Shown here: positions 1 through 5,215 of the stretch, piece after piece
Layout of the letters: each line of letters opens with the position of its first letter
Numbering within the stretch: the first letter of the stretch is position 1
Assembly (NCBI GenBank): GCA_016873355.1
Contig: VGXK01000173.1
Location: 1 to 5,215, forward strand
Reading direction: 5' to 3'
From: Phycisphaerae bacterium
GTDB taxonomy: Bacteria > Planctomycetota > Phycisphaerae > Phycisphaerales > SM1A02
Length of the DNA stretch: 5,215 nt
Position numbers and translations under genes: made by a program
The notes under the pieces: model-generated
Told to the model about the DNA's origin: nothing
Seen by the model: the letters and a program-made list of their open reading frames with translations, nothing else
Databases searched by the model: none

Positions 1-1557
<1,557 letters not shown>

Positions 1558-1565
1558 GGGCCGGG

Positions 1566-1571
1566 ATGGTA
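1566..1571 (-). promoter_or_regulatory. Candidate -10 box for hutH (TACCAT)
   Basis: Read on the minus strand, TACCAT matches the TANNNT form of a -10 element. Its last base lies 9 positions before the first base of the GTG start, so transcription would begin about two bases before the start codon and leave essentially no leader. The spacing is identical to that of the box before the kinase gene. No -35 hexamer is seen at the usual distance. Inferred from sequence only. Confidence 0.4.
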
Positions 1572-1589
1572 GCGAAGCCTCGCCGGCCC

Positions 1590-1608
1590 GCGACGCCCGA
1601 AGCGTCGC
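1590..1608. repeat. Inverted repeat, 7-base arms with 5-base loop
   Basis: GCGACGC, CCGAA, GCGTCGC: a perfect 7-base dyad around a 5-base centre, in the 96-base region between the divergent lyase and membrane-protein genes. It lies just upstream of the lyase -10 box, so it could be an operator, or a hairpin if transcribed. There is no T-run, so it is not a classical terminator. GC-rich palindromes are common by chance at this composition, so the function is uncertain. Confidence 0.35.
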
Positions 1609-1619
1609 CGCGCTCGCTT

Positions 1620-1639
1620 GCCCGCGTCGACGCGCGGGC
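1620..1639. repeat. Inverted repeat, 7-base arms with 6-base spacer
   Basis: GCCCGCG, six bases, CGCGGGC. A perfect 12-base palindrome, CGCGTCGACGCG, is nested inside at 1623-1634. It ends one base before the candidate -10 box of the membrane-protein gene, where a repressor would block RNA polymerase. It lies 11 bases beyond the neighbouring inverted repeat. It resembles no operator I recognise, and it does not look like the AT-rich HutC site. It may be chance in GC-rich DNA. Confidence 0.35.
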
Positions 1640-1640
1640 G

Positions 1641-1646
1641 TAGACC
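1641..1646 (+). promoter_or_regulatory. Weak candidate -10 box for membrane-protein gene (TAGACC)
   Basis: TAGACC keeps the TA of a -10 element but lacks the final T. Its last base lies 8 positions before the ATG at 1654, similar to the other two boxes in this window. It follows directly after an inverted repeat. No Shine-Dalgarno sequence lies between it and the start codon. This is the weakest of the three boxes. Confidence 0.25.
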
Positions 1647-1653
1647 ATGCGGC

Positions 1654-2547
1654 ATGACGGCGATCGTGCTGCGCTGGATTCTGTTCGTCGGCGGTCTGCT
1701 CGCGGCGGGCGCCGCGGGATGGCTCGCGGTTCCGTGGCTCGCGTCGCCCCGCGGCGTGCCGGGACCCGGCGTGCTCGACGCGGCGGCGCCGACGGCGGCG
1801 GCGCTGGCGCTCGTCGCGGCGATCGTGGCCGCCACGATCGTCTCGATGATCGTGGCGAGGCTGCTCAATCCGGTCGTGGGACTCTTCACGCTCGGCGTCG
1901 GAATCGGAATCGCGTCTCTGCGAAGCGGCACGATCCGCGACGCCTGCTTCGACGGTCACTCGCTCGTGCCGCTCGGCGTGGAGAGCGTGATTCTCGGCGC
2001 GCTGCTCGCCGCGGCGTCGATCTCGATTCATCTCGTGTCGACGCCGATGAGCGCCGCGACGGGCGGATCGCGGAAGATCGGCGTGCGCGAGATCTTCTCG
2101 GCGCGATCGCTCCAGGTGGCGGCGATCGGGGCGGTGTCGATCGTCGGCTCGTGGTTGCTGCTCACGAGTTCGCTCAAGGGGCAGGCGGTCGGCGCCGCGA
2201 TCGTTGGTGGCTTTCTCGCGGGCGCCGTCGGCAAGCGCGCGGCGCCCGATCAGGAGCCGGTGCTGCTCTTCGCCTCGCCCATCGTGATCATCGGGCTGGT
2301 GCAGATCGGGCTCGCGTGGACGATCGCCGATCCCGGCGCGGCCTTCGTGAAGGGATCGATTCCGAATCTCGTGGCGGTGATGCCGCTCGATCTCGCGGCC
2401 GGATCGCTCATCGGCGTGGCGCTCGGCGTGGGAATGTCGAGGCCGGCGCCCGCGGTGGCGGCGCCCGCATCCGCGGGCGAGTCGCCCTCGCTCGCGCCGG
2501 CGCGCGTCGCGCCCGCGTCGGCGGCGTCCGCGGCGCCGGCGGCGTGA
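1654..2547 (+). CDS. Unrecognised multi-pass inner-membrane protein with Ala/Pro-rich tail
   Basis: 297 residues; I do not recognise the family. Hydrophobic stretches that look like membrane segments lie at about residues 5-30, 47-68, 73-89, 107-128, 153-171, 178-193, 203-224 and 239-261, so six to eight passes are likely. A conspicuous loop at 90-106 (RSGTIRDACFDGHSLVP) contains the only Cys and acidic/His residues. The loop at 134-152 is basic. Residues 262-297 form a low-complexity Ala/Pro/Ser tail with no predicted fold. The ATG at 1654 is preferred: it opens directly into the first hydrophobic segment after a short MTAIVLRW lead, while the ATG seven bases earlier is out of frame. No Shine-Dalgarno site is visible. 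It is divergent from hutH, and the kinase gene follows 25 bases downstream on the same strand, so co-transcription is possible. It has no transporter signature that I can name; a link to the neighbouring enzymes is unproven. Confidence 0.85.
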   Translation: MTAIVLRWILFVGGLLAAGAAGWLAVPWLASPRGVPGPGVLDAAAPTAAALALVAAIVAATIVSMIVARLLNPVVGLFTLGVGIGIASLRSGTIRDACFDGHSLVPLGVESVILGALLAAASISIHLVSTPMSAATGGSRKIGVREIFSARSLQVAAIGAVSIVGSWLLLTSSLKGQAVGAAIVGGFLAGAVGKRAAPDQEPVLLFASPIVIIGLVQIGLAWTIADPGAAFVKGSIPNLVAVMPLDLAAGSLIGVALGVGMSRPAPAVAAPASAGESPSLAPARVAPASAASAAPAA

Positions 2548-2558
2548 GCGCCGCTCCT

Positions 2559-2564
2559 TATACT
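2559..2564 (+). promoter_or_regulatory. Strong -10 box just before the kinase gene (TATACT)
   Basis: TATACT has one mismatch to TATAAT and stands out in very GC-rich surroundings. Its last base is 9 positions before the ATG at 2573, predicting a transcript that starts about two bases before the codon, effectively leaderless. No -35 hexamer is evident, since the expected position lies in the GC-rich end of the membrane-protein gene, and no Shine-Dalgarno site is present. This would give the kinase and peptidase genes their own promoter. Confidence 0.5.
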
Positions 2565-2572
2565 TCGCGCCG

Positions 2573-3487
2573 ATGCCGCTGCTCGTCACGGGAACGATCG
2601 GAATCGATTCGCTGCATGCGCCCACCGGCCAGGCGGAGCGCGTGCTCGGTGGAAGCTGTGCGTATTTCGCGGTGGCGGCGAGCTTTCTCGCGCCGGTGCG
2701 CCTGGTCGGCGCCGTCGGCGGCGACTGGCCGCCGGAGCATCGGGCGCAGCTCGAGCGCTTCCGGAACATCTCGCTCGAAGGTCTCGAGACGCGGCCGTCG
2801 AGCCGCACCTTCGCCTGGGGCGGACGGTACCTGGACGACATGAATCGTCGCGAGACGCTCTTCACCGATCTCGGCGTGCTGGAAGAGGCGCCCCCGAGCG
2901 TGCCGCCCTCCTTCCGCGACAGTCGCTTCGTCTTCCTGGGCAACACGCATCCGGCAGTGCAGCTCGATCTGCTGCGGCAGTTCCCCAATCGCGCGATCGC
3001 CGTCTGCGACACGATGGATCTCTGGATCAACATTTCGCGCCCGGAGCTGATTCGTCTCTTCGAGGAGGTCGACGGCGTCGTGCTGAACGATCAGGAGGCG
3101 TCGCAGCTCACGGAGCAGCGGAACGCCGTGAGCGCGGGCCGCGCGATGCTCGATCTCGGCCCTTCGTTCGTGGTGGTGAAGAAGGGCGAGCATGGCGCGG
3201 TGCTCGTGCATCGGGACGGAATCGCCACGATCCCCGCGTTTCCGTCGGCGTCGCACCAGGTGGTCGATCCGACGGGCGCCGGCGACACCTTCGCCGGAGG
3301 ACTCATGGGGCACATCGCCTCGACGGGGCGACACGACTTCGAGTCGCTGCATGCGGGATTGGCCTGGGGCACGGTGATGGCCAGCTTCACGATCGAGGCG
3401 TTCGGCCTCGAGCGGCTGCTGCGGCTCGATCGCGGACAGATCGACGATCGTTTGCGCGCGTTCCAGAGCGCGGCGAGGGTCGGATGA
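2573..3487 (+). CDS. PfkB/ribokinase-family sugar or nucleoside kinase
   Basis: A 304-residue, full-length cytoplasmic kinase of the ribokinase fold, transferring the ATP gamma-phosphate to a hydroxyl of a sugar or nucleoside. Visible signatures: D12 in the N-terminal GTIGIDS strand, a typical substrate-hydroxyl contact; the glycine pair G26-G27 (LGGSCAYF); the NxxE metal/phosphate motif N172-E175 (NDQE); and the anion-hole and catalytic-base motif DPTGAGDTFAGG at 232-243, with D238 as base. It resembles a compact family I recall from many phyla, annotated only as 'sugar kinase' or 'PfkB domain protein', with features such as a GG..YF..AASF start, a CDTM.LWI segment and a FGLERLLRL end. Its substrate is unknown to me; adenosine- or ribose-like substrates are possible. 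The ATG at 2573 fits the family start. The stop overlaps the peptidase start in ATGA, implying translational coupling. A -10 box nine bases upstream suggests its own leaderless promoter. Confidence 0.92.
   Translation: MPLLVTGTIGIDSLHAPTGQAERVLGGSCAYFAVAASFLAPVRLVGAVGGDWPPEHRAQLERFRNISLEGLETRPSSRTFAWGGRYLDDMNRRETLFTDLGVLEEAPPSVPPSFRDSRFVFLGNTHPAVQLDLLRQFPNRAIAVCDTMDLWINISRPELIRLFEEVDGVVLNDQEASQLTEQRNAVSAGRAMLDLGPSFVVVKKGEHGAVLVHRDGIATIPAFPSASHQVVDPTGAGDTFAGGLMGHIASTGRHDFESLHAGLAWGTVMASFTIEAFGLERLLRLDRGQIDDRLRAFQSAARVG
3475..3479 (+). promoter_or_regulatory. Weak Shine-Dalgarno-like site (GAGGG) for the peptidase gene
   Basis: GAGGG ends four bases before the ATG at 3484, inside the end of the kinase gene. 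It is the only plausible ribosome-binding sequence seen before any of the four starts, and it precedes the only gene that begins inside a transcript. It may act with the ATGA overlap in re-initiation. Short purine runs are common, so support is modest. Confidence 0.35.
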
Positions 3488-5215
3488 ACCGGGCGCGCTC
3501 CACGCGTGCGCTTGCCGCCGCGCTGGCGCTCGTCGTCGGCGCGTCGAGCGCGGTCGCGTGGGATCGCTTCGAGAATCTGCCGGGCGCCGCCCGGGTCCGC
3601 AAGGCGCAGAGCGAGGCGGCGGGAATGTTCCGGGGCGGTCGAGGCGAAGTTCGCTTCGCACCCGACGGAAGCGCCGTGGCGTGGCGGGACGCGGATGTCT
3701 GGAACCGCATCGATCTCGGCGCGATCGCGGGGAACGCGGGCGCTGAAGTCGTCGTCGCCGAAATGGCCGAGGCGCCGGAGTGGCCGGCGTGGAGCGCGCC
3801 CGAACCGAAGTACGCGCCGGCGCCGCCGTCGCCGCCGGCGCCCGGACGCGGACTCCAGGCCCTGATCGCGAACGCGCCGGACGGCACGCGAGTCGCCAAG
3901 TTCGTGGACGGCAATGTCGTCATCACGACGCCCGAGGGCGACGAGCTGGTCACCACCGAGGGCGGCGGCGCCATCCGTTACGGCAACGCAAGCTGGGTCT
4001 ACGGCGAGGAGCTCGATCAATCGACCGCCATGTGGTGGTCGCCGGACGGGCGATACCTGGCGTATTACCGCTTCGACGATTCGCCGGTGACTCCGGTGCC
4101 GATGCTCGTCGATCAGGCGAGCGTGCGCCCGCGCGTGGAGGAGCTTCCGTTTCCGAAACCGGGCGAGCCGAATCCGATCGCGGGTCTCGAGATCTTCGAC
4201 ACGCAGACGAAGAAGCGCGTGACGGTCGATGTCGGCAGCGACAAGGATCAGTACGTCTTCTGGGTGAAATGGACGCCGGACAGCTCGGCGCTCATGTTCA
4301 ACCGGACGAATCGGCATCAGAACAAGCTCGAGGTGATGCTCGCCGATCCTGCGTCCGGCGCCAGCAAGCCGTTCATCACCGAAACGCAGGAGACCTGGCA
4401 GGAGAATCATCCCGGCATGCGCTTCCTCTCCGATGGACGGCGCCTGATCTGGGAGTCGGAGCAGAGCGGGTTTCGACAGTTCGAACTCTGGGATCTGGCG
4501 AACGGGAGGATTTCGCAGCTCTCGCAGGGCGATTTCCCCGTCGCGTCGATCGTGCGCGTGGACGAGGCGAACGGCAGGCTCTGGTACACGGCGTACGGAA
4601 GCGAGACGCGCATCAATCCGCAGCTCTTCGTCGCGAATCTCGACGGAACGGGCGTGCGCCGGCTCACGCCGAGGGACCGACACTACTCGAACTTCACGAT
4701 CTCGCCGGACGGTCGCTGGTTCACCGCGACCGAGCAGTTCGTGGACCAGGCGCCGGCGGTGCTGCTCTTCGACTGCGGCCCGAAGGGCGGCGGCGGAGCG
4801 AGCGGCGCGAGCGGCGCGGGCGCATCGACCGGCGCCGCGCGCGAAGTCGCCACGCTCCGGGAGCGCGACGCCGACGCATGGACGAATCGCGGCGCGCACG
4901 CGCCCGAGTTCTTCACCTGCATGGCGGCCGACGGCACGACGCCGCTCTACGGCATCCTGCACAAGCCGCGCGATTTCGATGCCGCGAAGAAGTATCCGCT
5001 GCTCATCGACGTCTACGGAGGTCCTGGCATCCAGACCGTGAGCACGCGCGCGGCGTCGCCGGACGCGCGCACCGAGTTCGGTCTGCTCATCGCCAAGGTC
5101 GACAACCGCGGCACGCCCGGTCGCGGCAAGGCATTCGAAGGCGCCACCTATCTCCGGCTCGGCGGACCCGACATCGACGATCAGGCGGCGGCGGCGAGAT
5201 TCCTCGCCGAGCGGC
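3484..5215 (+). CDS. Exported S9 family dipeptidyl-peptidase IV-like serine peptidase, C-terminus cut by window edge
   Basis: A prolyl-oligopeptidase-clan enzyme expected to remove N-terminal dipeptides, typically X-Pro or X-Ala, from peptides outside the cytoplasm. 577 codons are visible of a family usually about 700-800 residues long. Residues 1-25 form a signal peptide: basic start (R3, R5, R8), hydrophobic core, and an AVA cleavage site before W26. The beta-propeller domain shows repeated PDG-type turns near 60-62, 132-134, 186-189, 265-266, 316-318 and 407-410. The DPP IV hallmark WVYGEEL, with E175-E176 that anchor the substrate amino terminus, is followed by WWSPDGRYLAYYRFDD at 184-199. 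The alpha/beta-hydrolase domain begins near 485, with YPLLIDVYGGPG at 504-515 and VDNRGTPGRG at 539-548. The visible end, LGGPDIDDQ, lies shortly before where the GWSYGG serine motif is expected, so the triad cannot be checked here. Pro/Ala-rich 98-121 and Gly/Ser/Ala-rich 432-452 look like flexible insertions. The start overlaps the kinase stop in ATGA, consistent with one operon. Confidence 0.93.
   Translation, partial: MNRARSTRALAAALALVVGASSAVAWDRFENLPGAARVRKAQSEAAGMFRGGRGEVRFAPDGSAVAWRDADVWNRIDLGAIAGNAGAEVVVAEMAEAPEWPAWSAPEPKYAPAPPSPPAPGRGLQALIANAPDGTRVAKFVDGNVVITTPEGDELVTTEGGGAIRYGNASWVYGEELDQSTAMWWSPDGRYLAYYRFDDSPVTPVPMLVDQASVRPRVEELPFPKPGEPNPIAGLEIFDTQTKKRVTVDVGSDKDQYVFWVKWTPDSSALMFNRTNRHQNKLEVMLADPASGASKPFITETQETWQENHPGMRFLSDGRRLIWESEQSGFRQFELWDLANGRISQLSQGDFPVASIVRVDEANGRLWYTAYGSETRINPQLFVANLDGTGVRRLTPRDRHYSNFTISPDGRWFTATEQFVDQAPAVLLFDCGPKGGGGASGASGAGASTGAAREVATLRERDADAWTNRGAHAPEFFTCMAADGTTPLYGILHKPRDFDAAKKYPLLIDVYGGPGIQTVSTRAASPDARTEFGLLIAKVDNRGTPGRGKAFEGATYLRLGGPDIDDQAAAARFLAER

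Noticed and set aside
1590..1639. Inverted repeats as Rho-independent terminators
   Set aside because: They lie between divergent starts, not after a gene end, and neither is followed by a T-run on either strand.
1647..2843. Alternative plus-strand frame starting at the ATG seven bases before the membrane-protein start
   Set aside because: The product is almost all Arg, Gly, Ala and Asp, with no fold or motif; the overlapping frame from 1654 gives a coherent membrane protein.
2558..3661. Minus-strand open frame (367 codons) opposite the kinase gene
   Set aside because: Covers the whole PfkB gene on the wrong strand; its residues are Arg/Glu/His-rich and featureless.
3091..4962. Long minus-strand open frame (623 codons) antisense to the kinase and peptidase genes
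   Set aside because: An Arg-rich composition with no recognisable domain, lying opposite clearly conserved kinase and DPP IV motifs; a composition artefact.
5150..5215. Peptidase as an inactive homologue lacking the catalytic triad
   Set aside because: The window ends before the position where the GWSYGG serine motif should appear, so the absence is due to the edge and says nothing about activity.

Overview
This is a high-GC (roughly 70% by eye), densely coding bacterial chromosome segment. It holds four protein genes and one short divergent intergenic region, with no RNA genes, mobile elements or CRISPR arrays. Third codon positions are strongly G/C, so there are long open frames antisense to the real genes; I treat these as shadows. 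I cannot place the organism confidently. The gene mix (bacterial dipeptidyl-peptidase IV-type enzyme, widespread PfkB kinase, alanine-rich membrane protein) and the apparent lack of Shine-Dalgarno sites would fit an environmental high-GC phylum such as Planctomycetota, Eisenbacteria or Gemmatimonadota. That is an inference, not an identification.

Layout: positions 1557 to 1 (minus strand) encode histidine ammonia-lyase (hutH), lacking only its last residues at the window edge. A 96-base divergent region (1558-1653) follows, with two compact inverted repeats and candidate -10 elements on both strands. Three plus-strand genes come next: an unrecognised multi-pass membrane protein (1654-2547), a PfkB-family kinase (2573-3487), and a signal-peptide-bearing S9 family dipeptidyl-peptidase IV-like protein (3484 to beyond 5215). 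The last overlaps the kinase stop codon by the four bases ATGA. The peptidase is cut by the window edge before its catalytic Ser-Asp-His residues.

Functionally, the lyase deaminates histidine to urocanate, and the exported peptidase would release dipeptides from peptides outside the cytoplasm. A loose peptide and amino-acid catabolism theme is possible, but nothing ties the kinase or the membrane protein to it. I did not find a clearly new multi-gene system. The points most worth a second look are: a roughly 15-residue insertion and an unusual Cys-rich, PAL-like active-site loop in the lyase; -10-like boxes 8-9 bases before the start codons of all three non-overlapping genes, suggesting leaderless transcription; paired inverted repeats in the divergent promoter region; and an apparent excess of GATC and GCGATCGC words.
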